From Komarekiella delphini-convector SJRDD-AB1 (lineage in GTDB: Bacteria > Cyanobacteriota > Cyanobacteriia > Cyanobacteriales > Nostocaceae): a stretch of 44,084 nucleotides of DNA. Positions 1-9,549 of the stretch are shown here, piece after piece (position 1 is the stretch's first letter; every line of letters starts with the position of its first letter). The stretch is from assembly GCF_014831675.1 (NCBI RefSeq), contig NZ_VJXY01000010.1, positions 1-44,084 on the forward strand, read 5' to 3'. The notes under the pieces are model-generated. The model was not told the origin of the DNA and did not search any database. It saw only the letters and a list, made by a program, of their open reading frames with translations. The position numbers and the translations under genes were made by a program.

Positions 1-55
1 CTTGCAGTTGTAAAACTTCCTCTTCGCTTAAATCTACAACATACTTTTTTGCCAT
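1..55 (-). CDS. N-terminal 18 codons of a probable IS630-type transposase, cut by the window edge
   Basis: Reading the minus strand from the ATG at 55 gives MAKKYVVDLSEEEVLQLQ before the window ends. This resembles the start of the helix-turn-helix domain of IS630-family transposases common in cyanobacteria. Only 18 residues are visible, so neither the catalytic DDE domain nor the integrity of the gene can be judged. The family call is from memory of typical N-termini and is tentative. Confidence 0.45.
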   Translation of the reverse strand, partial: MAKKYVVDLSEEEVLQLQ

Positions 56-531
56 GCTCAACCCCTTTTTTGACTAGTTTATCAATTAGAGGGGCTTACC
101 CAGCAAAAATGCCTTGGTGGACTACTAGATCTAGTAGCAATGCTGTGATACTGATTGATGCTCATCAAATATCCCCCACGAGGGGAATAATATCTCTTGT
201 TTTAAGCAATTAATTGCACAGATGTCACTTCAACAGTACTATGTGTACTATCTAAATAGGATAATTTCTTTAGACAACAGATCATCTATTGCTGATTTAA
301 CAATAGAATTAGTTTGACCACTACAAAATTCATCCTCTTTCCAGCTGAGATATTAGCTTGAGCTATAACCCTTGCACACAGCTTTGTAATATTGACATGG
401 CATATTTATCAATAAATTTAATCAATACTCTCTTACAGCGTGAGCAGCACTGTTATTCTTCAGTTTGCTCACGATAGCTTTCGCCATATCGTTTTCATAT
501 CAATAACATAATTAGAATTGACGAATTAACT
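56..531. other. Non-coding spacer between the transposase start and the sensor kinase
   Basis: This AT-rich stretch of about 475 bases has no convincing ORF. It probably contains the end of the insertion sequence on its left and the promoter of the histidine kinase on its right. The only clear structure is the palindrome at 122-137. No strong Shine-Dalgarno site precedes the kinase ATG at 532. Confidence 0.5.
122..137. repeat. Perfect 16-bp palindrome
   Basis: CTACTAGATCTAGTAG reads identically on both strands. It lies about 65 bases upstream of the transposase start and could be an insertion-sequence end, a regulator site or chance. Nothing else supports a specific role. Confidence 0.5.
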
Positions 532-3500
532 ATGCGATTAAAAGATCAGCTTATTGATTTGCCTACTTTATATCATGTTATTGATCGTTCTCCATTGACG
601 ATTAGCCCTGATAGATGTGTAGTCGAAGCCATTGCGTTGATGAGTCAGGAACGAAGTAGCAATTATCGGCTGAATAATTTAAATTCGTCATGTGATTCAA
701 GCGTTTGGAGTCAGCAAGTAAGTGGCTGTGTCTTGGTCGTGGAGCGATCGCAGTTATTGGGAATATTAACTGAAGAAGATGTAGTAAAAATTACAAATAC
801 TCATAGAGATTTATCTACAGTAACAATAGCTGAGGTGATGAGGCAGCAAGTTATTACCCTCACACAATCAGATTCTCAGGATATTTTCACAGCCTGGTCA
901 TTATTGCGTCAGCATGGAATTCGCTATCTACCCATTTTGGACTTAAAGCAGCAATTAGTCGGAATCGTCAGTGAAACTACCTTGCTGCACGCATTTGATC
1001 TCGTGAAAGTAATTGGGGTTGTTGAAGGATTACAGCAATATTTACAAGAACCCACAGATGAATCAAAGCCTACTGATCAGCAAATAGAGGAAGTATGCTG
1101 CCAAACTCACAATTATTTAAAACGATTGGTTGAGGAAGAATCAGCCTCAGTCATGCAAGTCAACAAGGAACTTCAGCGAACTCTCGAAGAACTCAAGGTA
1201 GTAGAAGAGGAACTGCGTCTACAAAACGAAGAACTGTCTGCGGCTCGTGAAAAAGTAGAATCACAGCGTCAGCGTTACCAGGATTTGTTTGAATTTGCTC
1301 CAGATGGTTACTTGGTAACTGATACAACCGGGATCATCATAGAGGCTAACCATGCAGCAGCAACCTTGCTTTGTGTGCAGCAAAAATATCTGGTAGGCAA
1401 ACCATTGATTTTGTTTATTGCTCAGCCAGACCATCCGACCTTTATCGCCCAACTGAATAGTTTTCAACAGACACAGGACTGGGAAATTTATCTACAGCCG
1501 CGAAGAGGTACACCATTTCCGGCAAGTATCAGCTTAGCTGCCGTGTATGATTCACGGGGCCGGCGAGTTGGTTGGCGCTGGTTGCTCTGCGATATCACCG
1601 TACGCAAACAGGCAGAGGAAGTACTGCGCCGAGCCACTGAGGAATTAGAAAAACACGTGGCTGAACGCACAGCTGAACTTGTTGTATCTAACACGCTGTT
1701 GCAAGAAGAAATCAGCGAGCGCCAACGCGCCGAGGAAGCATTGCGGCAAAGTGAAAAACTCTATCGCCAGCTAGTTGAAAGCCAAACCGATATGATTATC
1801 CGCATAGATATGCAAGGAAAGATTACTTTTGCTAATACAGCGGCATGTCAAACATTAGGCTGGCAATTGGATGAATTGCGTGGTCAGTCGTTATCTCAGT
1901 TTTTCCATCCAGATGAATTGCCTCAAGCGATGCAATATGTGAGAGCCATCCTATCGCCACCTCATTGCTTGAATATTAGAGAACAACGCACACTCACAGT
2001 CAACGGTCTTCGCTGGTTTGAATGGAACCTGTCCGCAATTAAGGATGAAACAGGAGAGGTGTTTGAAGTTCAAGGAGTTGGAAGAGATATTACTGAGCGC
2101 AAGCAGATGGAGGAAGCACTGCGGGAAAGCGAGGAAAAATTTCGTCATTTTGCCGAAAATACCCACGCACTCATCTGGATTGGGAACCCAGAAACGGGAG
2201 AAAACCTGTATGTTAATCCTGCTTATGAAAAAATTTGGGGTCGCTCTTGTCAAAGTCTGCGTGACCAGCCTAACTCTTGGGTAGACGGGGTGCATCCAGA
2301 AGATCGCGATCGCTTGATGGCAAAATTAGAGCGACAGAAACGTGGTGAAGCCACTAGTGAAGAATATCGCATTTTGCAACCTGATGGATCGATGCGTTGG
2401 ATCTGGGATCGCGGCTTTGCCATGCAAAATGAACAAGGGTATGTTTATTCCTGTGGTGGCGTCGTCGAAGATATCACAGAACGCAAGCAAGCAGAAGAGT
2501 CACTGCGCCAGAGTGAGGCGCGATTGAGTTTAGCCCTGGAAGCTGCCCACATGGGTATATGGGACTGCAACTTGATCACCAATCACACTATTTGGTCTGA
2601 CAATATGGGGCCACTACATGGTTTGCCAAGCGGTACTTTGTGTCCAAACTATGAAGATTATCTCAATTTAATTTATCCAGAAGACCGAAAACCTAGGGAA
2701 GAGGCTTTAGCTCAGGCTATTGAAGAAGGAAGCGGCTGTGTGGATTATCGAGTAGTCTGGCCCGACGGCAGCCTACACTGGTTAAATTGCAAAGGTCAGG
2801 TATACCATGATGAAATCGGTCAGCCGATACGGATGATCGGCACAAGTAGGGATATCACAGATCGCAAGCAGGCTGAGAAAGCACTCATAAAAAGCGAAGA
2901 ACGCTATCGTTCAGTCGTGACGGCCATGCAAGAAGGTGTTGTGTTAAAAGCCGCTGATGATTGCAGAATAATCGCCTGTAATACCAGCGCTGAGCGCATT
3001 TTGGGGCTTACCGCCGACGAGATGATCGGACGCACCCCCCAAGATCCCTGTTGGCAAGTGATTTGTGAAGACGGCTCGCCCTTCCCTAGTGAAAATTATC
3101 CATCATTAGTCAGCTTACGTACAGGCAAACCTTGTTCAAATGTAGTTATGGGAATCTACAAGCCCAATGGACAACTAGCCTGGATTTCGATTAATTCCCA
3201 ACCCCTGTTTCAAGATAATAACCCAATCCCTTATGCAGTAGTTGCTTCATTTTCTGACATTAGCGATCGCAAGCAAGCAGAACAGAAAATTTATGAACAA
3301 GCAGCTCTGCTTGATATTGCCACTGATGCAATTTTAGTTCGAGATTTCAAAAGCCAAATTTTATTCTGGAATAAAGGTGCAGAGCGTCTGTACGGTTGGC
3401 AAGCAACGGAGGCTGTGGGAAAGAATCCCCAGGAGCTTTTATACAAAAAAACTTCGCCAGAATTAGAAATAGCTTTAACAAATGTAGTTGAATTTGGTTC

Positions 3501-4785
3501 GTGGCACGGTGAGTTAAATAAAGTTACGAAATCTGGTCAGGAAATTATCGTAGAAAGTCGCTGGACATTGATGCGCGATGCTGCTGGAGAACCCAAATCA
3601 ATTCTCAGCGTTGACACTGACATCACAGAAAAGAAACAACACCAAGCCCAATCTTTTCGCACTCAGCGATTAGAAAACCTTGGAACTATTGCAGGTGGAA
3701 TTGCCCACGACTTGAACAATATACTGACACCAATTTTGGCAGCAGCTCAATTAGTACAAGGAAGATTTGCCCAGGATGAGGAGCGTTCTAAGCAACTGCT
3801 AGCGCTTGTAGAAAGCAACGCCAATCGCGGTGCAGATTTAGTCAAGCAAGTCTTGTCTTTTACGCGAGGATTTAAAGGAGAGCACACAATTGTCCAACCA
3901 AAACACCTGATTTCAGAAATTACCCAGATTGCTCAGACATTTCCTAAATCGATTGAATTTTACACAGACATACCACAAGACCTTTGGACTATCTCTGGAG
4001 ACTTTACACAACTGCATCAAGTGCTGATGAATCTGGTAGTAAATGCCCGTGATGCTATGCCAGATGGCGGTAGTATCACAATTTCTGCACAGAATAAGTT
4101 TATTGATGATGCCTATGCCAAAATGAATCTTGAAGCCACAGTTGGGCCTCATATTGTAATTACTGTTGCGGATACTGGAATTGGGATGCCGCCAGAAATA
4201 TTAAATAGAATTTTTGAGCCATTTTTCACCACAAAAGATGTCAGCAAAGGTACGGGACTAGGTCTTTCAACTACGCTCGGCATTATTAAAAACCACGGCG
4301 GTTTTGTCAAGGTGTCTAGCCCAGGAATTGGACAGGGTAGCCAATTTAGGCTGTTTTTCCCAGCGGTGCAAGCAACCCAAACCTTGAGTACAGACAACCT
4401 AGATATGCCTCAAGGGCAGGGAGAATTGATTTTAGTTGTAGATGATGAAGATCAAATTCGCAAGATTGCTACAATCATCCTGGAAAACCACAACTACAAG
4501 ACTCTCATTGCCAGTAATGGAATCGAGGCGATCGCACTCTATGCCCAGCACAAGCATAAAATCAATACTGTACTGATGGATATGATGATGCCAGAGTTGG
4601 ATGGCATCACCGCTATCCGCACCTTGCAAAGAATGAACCCACAAGTTCAAATCATTGCCTGTAGCGGACTACACTCAACTGAGTTTTTCACTCAAGCTAC
4701 TGGGCCTGATATCCAAGCATTTTTATCCAAGCCCTACACAGCCAGAGAGTTATTAACTAGCTTACACCAGATACTTCGAGGTTAA
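532..4785 (+). CDS. CBS- and multi-PAS-domain hybrid sensor histidine kinase with C-terminal receiver
   Basis: This 1417-residue protein is a soluble hybrid sensor kinase with no evident membrane span. A tandem CBS pair (about residues 12-160), usually a nucleotide-binding module, is followed by a coiled coil (about 205-245). Six PAS/PAC units then run to about residue 1040, most ending in a D-I-T-(E/D)-R-K linker. The HisKA domain has H1059 in GGIAHDLNN as the likely phosphorylated residue. The HATPase has an N box near 1165 (NLVVNARDAMPDGG), a G1 box DTGIGM and GTGLGL near 1240. The receiver domain starts near 1300 (VVDDED), with D1350 in LMDMMMP as phospho-acceptor. No output domain follows, so it probably passes phosphate to a separate partner or acts by phosphorelay. 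It has no operon partner; the next gene is over 380 bases away. The signal sensed cannot be read from the sequence. Confidence 0.93.
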   Translation: MRLKDQLIDLPTLYHVIDRSPLTISPDRCVVEAIALMSQERSSNYRLNNLNSSCDSSVWSQQVSGCVLVVERSQLLGILTEEDVVKITNTHRDLSTVTIAEVMRQQVITLTQSDSQDIFTAWSLLRQHGIRYLPILDLKQQLVGIVSETTLLHAFDLVKVIGVVEGLQQYLQEPTDESKPTDQQIEEVCCQTHNYLKRLVEEESASVMQVNKELQRTLEELKVVEEELRLQNEELSAAREKVESQRQRYQDLFEFAPDGYLVTDTTGIIIEANHAAATLLCVQQKYLVGKPLILFIAQPDHPTFIAQLNSFQQTQDWEIYLQPRRGTPFPASISLAAVYDSRGRRVGWRWLLCDITVRKQAEEVLRRATEELEKHVAERTAELVVSNTLLQEEISERQRAEEALRQSEKLYRQLVESQTDMIIRIDMQGKITFANTAACQTLGWQLDELRGQSLSQFFHPDELPQAMQYVRAILSPPHCLNIREQRTLTVNGLRWFEWNLSAIKDETGEVFEVQGVGRDITERKQMEEALRESEEKFRHFAENTHALIWIGNPETGENLYVNPAYEKIWGRSCQSLRDQPNSWVDGVHPEDRDRLMAKLERQKRGEATSEEYRILQPDGSMRWIWDRGFAMQNEQGYVYSCGGVVEDITERKQAEESLRQSEARLSLALEAAHMGIWDCNLITNHTIWSDNMGPLHGLPSGTLCPNYEDYLNLIYPEDRKPREEALAQAIEEGSGCVDYRVVWPDGSLHWLNCKGQVYHDEIGQPIRMIGTSRDITDRKQAEKALIKSEERYRSVVTAMQEGVVLKAADDCRIIACNTSAERILGLTADEMIGRTPQDPCWQVICEDGSPFPSENYPSLVSLRTGKPCSNVVMGIYKPNGQLAWISINSQPLFQDNNPIPYAVVASFSDISDRKQAEQKIYEQAALLDIATDAILVRDFKSQILFWNKGAERLYGWQATEAVGKNPQELLYKKTSPELEIALTNVVEFGSWHGELNKVTKSGQEIIVESRWTLMRDAAGEPKSILSVDTDITEKKQHQAQSFRTQRLENLGTIAGGIAHDLNNILTPILAAAQLVQGRFAQDEERSKQLLALVESNANRGADLVKQVLSFTRGFKGEHTIVQPKHLISEITQIAQTFPKSIEFYTDIPQDLWTISGDFTQLHQVLMNLVVNARDAMPDGGSITISAQNKFIDDAYAKMNLEATVGPHIVITVADTGIGMPPEILNRIFEPFFTTKDVSKGTGLGLSTTLGIIKNHGGFVKVSSPGIGQGSQFRLFFPAVQATQTLSTDNLDMPQGQGELILVVDDEDQIRKIATIILENHNYKTLIASNGIEAIALYAQHKHKINTVLMDMMMPELDGITAIRTLQRMNPQVQIIACSGLHSTEFFTQATGPDIQAFLSKPYTARELLTSLHQILRG

Positions 4786-4875
4786 AGGGAGAACAGGGGA
4801 GTAGAGGGGCAGGGGAGCAGGGGAGTAGGGGAGTAGAGGGGCAGGGGAGCAGAGGGGCAGGGGGAGAACAAATAG
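4786..4875. repeat. G-rich low-complexity tract
   Basis: Directly after the kinase stop codon are repeated variants of GGGGAGTAGAGGGGCAGGGG. Tracts of this kind are common between genes in Nostocales. The RNA-like strand is purine-rich and could hinder transcription, but no rho-independent hairpin is evident. Confidence 0.7.
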
Positions 4876-4950
4876 TGACTGTTGACTGTTGACTGTTGAC
4901 TGTTGACTGTTGACTGTTGACTGTTGACTGTTGACTGTTGACTGTTGACT
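4876..4950. repeat. Heptanucleotide tandem repeat, ten copies of GTTGACT
   Basis: Positions 4881-4950 are ten uninterrupted GTTGACT units, preceded by a partial unit TGACT. This is a short tandemly repeated repetitive (STRR) type element, a class known from heterocystous cyanobacteria. Shorter related runs (GTTTACTGTTAACTG) lie near 7507-7540. Confidence 0.9.
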
Positions 4951-5168
4951 GAATTTTAAGATGCATAAGTTTTTAATTGGATGATTCCCTCACAAGTTCC
5001 TCAAATTGTTTTCCTAAATTTAGACTGTAATACCATTTCACAAAAATCCTAATACAACTTCCCCAGCTTACCTAGATAAATTTCAGCCTTTACCCTTTAC
5101 CCTTTACCGAAGGGTATTGCAGTGAGTGGACAAAGCTTTTCCTTTTTATTACTGGGAATTTGAGTCTG

Positions 5169-5312
5169 ATGAATATTGTTGGGAAAATTGATGATTTAGC
5201 GATCGCTGGACAAATGACCCTAGAACAGTTAAAACAAATAGCTGATGAGCATTATAAACTTCAAAAATTTCTCATTTATACTTTCTCAGGAGAATATCAG
5301 ACCTTAACTTAA
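5169..5312 (+). CDS. Possible 47-residue hypothetical protein
   Basis: An ATG at 5169 opens 47 codons to a TAA at 5310, starting MNIVGKIDDLAIAGQ and ending SGEYQTLT. The composition is protein-like (charged, with a helical middle around EQLKQIADEHYKLQKFL). No Shine-Dalgarno site stands out and no family is recognised. It lies 40 bases upstream of the ComFB-family gene on the same strand, so it could be a small leading gene or a remnant of a longer gene. Confidence 0.25.
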   Translation: MNIVGKIDDLAIAGQMTLEQLKQIADEHYKLQKFLIYTFSGEYQTLT

Positions 5313-5352
5313 AAAAAAATAACAATTTAAAATGCAAAATAGGTATTGAAAA

Positions 5353-5712
5353 ATGTCTAAAACTATTGTTAATTTAACAATGCCGTTTGTTGTTCAAGAA
5401 ATTGAGGATATTTTAGAACAATATCCTCGTCATCCTTATCAAGAAGCTTTTGCAAACCCTGATTTTAGGCAAAATTTGATTGCTTATACTTTAAATAGAA
5501 TTCCTAATCATTATCTAACAGTTGATGAACAAGAAAAAGAGCATTTGATAAGTTCAGACTCCGTACGTTACTGTCTCGAACAAACCGTACATATAGAAGC
5601 CATCATTCATCAAGGAATTGAAGAAATTTTATCTGAGAAAGCAGAGGAGATAACTCGGCATATTCCAGACGCAGTTGATCCATCCCATGTTCCATCTGAT
5701 TGGTTTGGCTAG
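5353..5712 (+). CDS. Late competence development protein ComFB family
   Basis: The 119-residue product has the core of the ComFB family, with a helical segment NLIAYTLNRIPNHYLTVDE matching the usual A-Y-x-L-N-R-(L/I)-P-x-x-Y signature (residues about 49-67). The family is named after Bacillus subtilis comF operon protein ComFB. In cyanobacteria ComFB-domain proteins are widespread, and some have been linked to cyclic-dinucleotide signalling and natural competence. The N-terminal residues MSKTIVNLTMPFVVQEIEDIL fit the usual start. No promoter is obvious; an AT-rich spacer precedes it. It stands alone, with repeats on both sides, so the context adds nothing about its partner. Confidence 0.72.
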   Translation: MSKTIVNLTMPFVVQEIEDILEQYPRHPYQEAFANPDFRQNLIAYTLNRIPNHYLTVDEQEKEHLISSDSVRYCLEQTVHIEAIIHQGIEEILSEKAEEITRHIPDAVDPSHVPSDWFG

Positions 5713-6067
5713 TCTTATAATTCGCTCTGGGGCCGTGCCCCGCTCCGCTCTAAGCGTAACTATGGCGTTGGCTTTGGCGTAGCTGACGCAAGAGAAGAGA
5801 AGGCTTGACGTAATTGGTATACCACCAGCATTTTGTTGATTGGGAATGGGTGCTCTATTTAAGCCGTGATGTACTAACTAGTGATAAATGCCTGTAAAAA
5901 CGTGAATTTTTGATAAACGGAATTAAAATTATTAAGAACAAGAAGTACAAAGCTTTTATAACTAGTACATCATGGCGGAAACTAAAAACACATATTATTT
6001 GACACTTTTAACTCCGCATATTTCTGCAAAGAGGTAAGCCATGCGTACGTCTCATATAAAAGCGGAA
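5713..6067. other. Intergenic spacer with a small palindromic repeat
   Basis: No ORF is supported here. A perfect stem GGGGC-CGT-GCCCC lies at 5729-5741 in a GC-rich patch (about 5725-5815) unlike the AT-rich surroundings, typical of dispersed Nostoc palindromic repeats. It might also serve as a weak terminator for the ComFB gene, although no T-run follows. Confidence 0.45.
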
Positions 6068-6502
6068 CTAGTTGTGATTATGCAGCTTATGAAGTCTGAA
6101 CGAAGATAACTCTGTAATCTTTGTGTCTGAATAAAGTGGTCTATTACTGTCTTGGTCTTGGCGATCACGCTGTTTTTTGTCTAAAGTTTCTAAATAATCC
6201 AGTTTATTATTACCTAAAACTTTAGATGCTTGTCTACCAGGATTACTTAAGGTAGAATTCATGGTTGTTTGTACTTGATGGTTAGCTCCGCTTGGAGGCG
6301 GAACTTGGCTATTTTCTTTTATTAAACGACTGTAAGTGCGTTGGGGAATAAAGTGGAGTGGATTGTAACCAACGAAACGCAAAATTAGTACACAAGCCCA
6401 GGAATATCGACCATCGACAATAGCTTCGATGACCTGATTCAATTGTTCTGGACTAATGGCTTTATAGTAATTTGCCTGAGAAGAAGGAATTTGGTAGTTC
6501 AT
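6068..6502 (-). CDS. HetP-family protein (heterocyst-differentiation regulator family)
   Basis: The 144-residue product carries the HetP-type N-terminal domain: AISPEQLNQVIEAIVDGRYS, then WACVLILRFVGYNPLHFIP and RTYSRLIKEN (about residues 16-65). HetP and its paralogues control commitment to heterocyst formation in Anabaena, and hetP itself is activated by HetR. The remaining 80 residues are polar and low in complexity, as is usual for the variable tails of this family. The sequence cannot show whether this is HetP itself or one of its paralogues, so no symbol is given. The gene is isolated, with about 700 bases of apparently non-coding DNA upstream that could hold a complex promoter. No HetR-type inverted repeat was confirmed. 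Confidence 0.8.
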   Translation of the reverse strand: MNYQIPSSQANYYKAISPEQLNQVIEAIVDGRYSWACVLILRFVGYNPLHFIPQRTYSRLIKENSQVPPPSGANHQVQTTMNSTLSNPGRQASKVLGNNKLDYLETLDKKQRDRQDQDSNRPLYSDTKITELSSFRLHKLHNHN

Positions 6503-7201
6503 AACTAACCCTAATGTGACTTGCCTAAATTTAAATTGCTAAACTGAACCCACCATCTCATAGTCATTAAATAGAAGCGGGCAAAATGTCTGCAATGCGG
6601 TAATGACAGATGATAATTTCGGCAGTGGTTATCTGAACAGCCTGAAACATGATAGTTTGATGATTAGACATCTTGCAAACAAACGCTATGAAAATTCATA
6701 GTAGTTTAGCTTCAACCGCTAAGATTTTGGTGGAGAAATTTGCAAAAAAATAGTTACTTGATATACAGAATACTATTTTTCTATATTCACTTCAGCCAAG
6801 TTGGCACATTTTTTTTGAACCCACTAGGTAAAATCATAAATTTTCAGAACTAAAAAAACCAGATATTAGAAAGCTAAGCACATCTGGAGTCTTGAAGATA
6901 GAACAAAAAGGCGATCGCAAAAAATGGTTCTATTGCAACAATCATCCCAAGCAATAGGCTTTCCTACTTACTGTTCACGCGGCTGCCTCCCTGTTGTAGC
7001 AACTGGCGCGACACAGAGAGAAGTTGCTTAACTGAACTATATTGGATTTTATAGCAGTCGAAGTATGGGTTAGGACAATGTTGATTGCTCTAAGCCTTGT
7101 AAACGCGAAGCGGCTTCCCGTAGGGTAGTACTTGGATTTATACTTAGGACGGGCTAAACCATAGCTATCCGCGCTTCAGGACTCAGCACTTTGCTATAGT
7201 C
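6503..7201. other. Long non-coding spacer upstream of the HetP-like gene
   Basis: About 700 bases without a supported ORF. It is AT-rich near the HetP-like start and presumably contains that gene's promoter. Near 7098-7126 is a dispersed Nostoc-type palindromic repeat (GCGAAGCGGCTTCCCG then TAGGGTAG). No RNA gene was recognised. Confidence 0.4.
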
Positions 7202-7471
7202 CTACACTGCGTAGACGCACAGCTGCTTGTCGCCGGATATCTCCTCTATCTCTTGAGAACTTGTCTTTAGCATTGCGGTGATTATGTCAGCAGTGACAGG
7301 GTGACTAAAATAAAACCCTTGACCTTCGTGACATCCTTGCATTTGTAAGTAATCAAGCTGTTCTTGAGTTTCCACGCCCTCTGCCGTAATATTCAACCGC
7401 AGGCTCTTTGCTAGAGCAATGATGGCATTGGTCACGGCTGCGCTATCAGGATTTGATGTCACATCCTGCAC
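7202..7471 (-). pseudogene. C-terminal remnant of an EAL-domain (cyclic-di-GMP phosphodiesterase) protein
   Basis: The reading frame gives QDVTSNPDSAAVTNAIIALA, then SLRLNITAEGVETQEQLDYL and GCHEGQGFYFSHPV. These are the last third of an EAL domain, including the conserved AEGVET and the G-x-G-F-x-F-S-x-P ending. The catalytic EAL motif and the metal ligands upstream are missing. Reading further upstream in frame gives unrelated codons and then a stop near 7493-7495. The fragment therefore cannot hydrolyse cyclic-di-GMP. The apparent start is a GTG inside the domain. Adjacent repeats suggest the 5' part was lost by rearrangement. Confidence 0.8.
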
Positions 7472-7559
7472 ACGCCCCCTTAGTGGTTTCCCCTAAACCC
7501 AATTATGTTTACTGTTTACCGTTTACTGTTAACTGTTAAACATCCTTTTGTTAAGATTA

Positions 7560-7955
7560 GGATTTACGCACTGAAGGCTGAAACCTAGATCCCCCCTAGC
7601 CCACGCCAGTCGCTCATGGGGAGCCACCCCCTTGCGGAGGTTTCCGACGCTCGTTCGCGCAGCGTGTCGCAGACAAGACTCGCTCTCAGCGTTGGCGCAG
7701 CCTCAAAGTAGAGAAGCCATGCCGTAAAGCCTGCGGCATGGCTTCGCTTAAGGCGAAGCCTCTCGTTCACGAAGTGTCTCCGATAGGAGAAGAGAAGGCT
7801 TTACGCTGCGCTATCCGTTGTGGGGAGTGGCGTGGAAACCCCCTTGGCGCTAGCCTCTCCCTTTGGGAGAAGACCGCGCTGGCTCCCCTTCAAAAGGGGG
7901 GAATTTATAAAGCCCCCTTTTTAAGGGGGTTGGGGGATCTGAGTGCGTAAGTTCT
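7560..7955. mobile_element. MITE-like element, family 1 copy A (TIR ACTTACGCACTGA)
   Basis: The left end (GGATTTACGCACTGA) and right end (TGAGTGCGTAAGTTCT) are near-perfect inverted repeats. The inside holds GATCCCCCCTAGCCC, several GC-rich palindromic patches and a final AAAGGGGGGAATTTATAAAG. The same ends and inner blocks recur at 24556-24779 and 31053-31243, so this is a dispersed family. It carries no credible transposase. Compared with 24556-24779 this copy has extra palindromic inserts. Confidence 0.75.
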
Positions 7956-8207
7956 GAAGATGTTTTCGATTCACGAACTAGTGGAATTTATTCCACTGAG
8001 AATAAATCGATCTGGGGTTATATATTATGCTTCCCAATCTGCCTATCTACTTCATCTCTAATCCTATATAGTTTCAATAAAGCCCACATTATAGACAATT
8101 TGGTTATAAAAGTTGTCTTTTATACGAGCAATTATTGGTACAGTAAATTCATATAAATAAATTTTTATTATCAGCAAAATTAACTAGATACGTACACACT
8201 CCAATGA

Positions 8208-8368
8208 GAGGTTGTTTGAAAAGTGTTTCTTTGTGACTTTAGGCATTTTTAGATCCCCCCTAGCCCCCCTTTTTAAGGGGGAACCGGAATCAAAGTCCCC
8301 CTTTTTAAGGGGGATTTAGAGGGATCTAAAAATTTTGATACTGACAAGAGAATTTTTCAAACATCCTC
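8208..8368. mobile_element. MITE-like element, family 2 copy A (TIR GAGGTTGTTTGAAAA)
   Basis: The left end GAGGTTGTTTGAAAAGTG is mirrored by TTTTTCAAACATCCTC on the right. In between are complementary blocks built from GATCCCCCCTAGCCCCCC and AAGGGGGATTTAGAGGGATC, so the whole element can fold into one long hairpin. A second copy with the same ends lies at 33031-33349. It sits between the EAL remnant and the ureohydrolase gene. Confidence 0.72.
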
Positions 8369-8514
8369 TGAGGATATAGAAGCAAATGAAGGAATTTTGA
8401 TTTTTGATTACAATGGAACAGCGCAATTTGCCAAAGAATATAACCTGTGCTGTTGCAATCCAGGTGTTCATCGGTCAGCGTGCTGTCTACCCACGTAAAT
8501 TCAGAAAATACTCT

Positions 8515-9549
8515 ATGATTAATCAACTCCAGGATTACAATCCTAGCGGCATAGGTGAAATCAATGGCAATCTCTTGGGTTTGCCATTCGACTACGAATC
8601 TGCAAATCTGATTGTCTTTGGCGTCCCGTGGGAAGTCACCGTTTCCTATGGTGCTGGCACTGCCAATGGCCCACAGCAAATTCTGGACGCTTCAACTCAA
8701 CTGGATTTGTTTGATTTCGATCATCCTGATGGCTGGAAACAGGGAATTTTTATGCCAGAAATTTCCCAAGATATTTTAGAGAAAAACAAATACTATCGCG
8801 CCGAAGCTGCAAAAATTATCGAACGATTAGCACAAGGTAAACAACTTGCAGATTCACCAGATTTAACACCTGTTTTGACAGAAATTAATCAAGCAAGTCA
8901 ACAAGTAAATCAATGGCTATTTGCACAGTGCAAAGAAGCAATTAATAATGGGAAGCGAGTTGCAGTAATTGGGGGTGATCATAGTTCACCTTTAGGTTAT
9001 TACCAAGCATTAGCAGCTAAATATTCCAACTTTGGGATTTTGCACATTGACGCACACGCAGACTTACGCGATGCTTATGAGGGATTTGAGTTTTCCCATG
9101 CATCTATCATGTTTAATGCGATGAAGCTACCGCAAATTTCTAAATTAGTACAGGTAGGCTTGCGCGATATTTGTCATGATGAAGTGCAAATAATTGATCA
9201 TAGCGATCGCATTGTTGCTTATTACGACCCAGCGATTAAACAAAAGCTTTACTCTGGAACGACTTGGATTGATTTGTGCCGCGAAATTATCAGTCATTTA
9301 CCAGAATACGTTCACATTAGCTTTGATGTAGATGGTCTTGATCCAAAACTCTGTCCAAATACAGGTACTCCTGTTCCTGGTGGACTGGAATTAGAGCAAA
9401 CATTTTGTCTGTTCCGGGAATTAGTAAATAGCGATCGCAAAATCATTGGCTTTGATATCTGCGAAGTCGGTGATGCTGAATGGGATGGCAATGTAGGTGC
9501 GCGGATTGTTTATAAACTGGCGAATTTGATGGATTTATCTCAGCGGTGA
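8515..9549 (+). CDS. Ureohydrolase (arginase/agmatinase/guanidinase family)
   Basis: The product hydrolyses a guanidino group with a binuclear metal centre. Ligand motifs are present in order: GGDHS, DAHADLRD and SFDVDGLDP. The frame is open from a TTG at 8404, but recognisable family sequence starts at MINQLQDYNPSGIG, so the ATG at 8515 is preferred (344 residues). The length exceeds the roughly 300 residues of ordinary agmatinases and includes an N-terminal extension ending in GLPFDYESANLIVFGVPWE. Cyanobacterial proteins of this longer type include one shown to be an agmatinase in Anabaena and a nickel-dependent guanidine hydrolase in Synechocystis. The sequence alone does not decide between agmatine and guanidine. 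No nickel-insertion genes are adjacent. The gene stands alone after a MITE-like element. Confidence 0.85.
   Translation: MINQLQDYNPSGIGEINGNLLGLPFDYESANLIVFGVPWEVTVSYGAGTANGPQQILDASTQLDLFDFDHPDGWKQGIFMPEISQDILEKNKYYRAEAAKIIERLAQGKQLADSPDLTPVLTEINQASQQVNQWLFAQCKEAINNGKRVAVIGGDHSSPLGYYQALAAKYSNFGILHIDAHADLRDAYEGFEFSHASIMFNAMKLPQISKLVQVGLRDICHDEVQIIDHSDRIVAYYDPAIKQKLYSGTTWIDLCREIISHLPEYVHISFDVDGLDPKLCPNTGTPVPGGLELEQTFCLFRELVNSDRKIIGFDICEVGDAEWDGNVGARIVYKLANLMDLSQR

Noticed and set aside
4757-4966. Minus-strand ORF made of STVNSQQ repeats
   Set aside because: It is the translation of the GTTGACT heptamer tandem and the G-rich tract.
7585-7950. ORFs on both strands in the repeat region
   Set aside because: They fall wholly inside the MITE-like copy and translate its palindromic blocks; no protein family or ribosome-binding site is seen.
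8326-8679. Minus-strand ORF of 117 codons
   Set aside because: It overlaps the 5' part of the ureohydrolase gene in antisense, has no family similarity that I recognise and starts inside real coding sequence.
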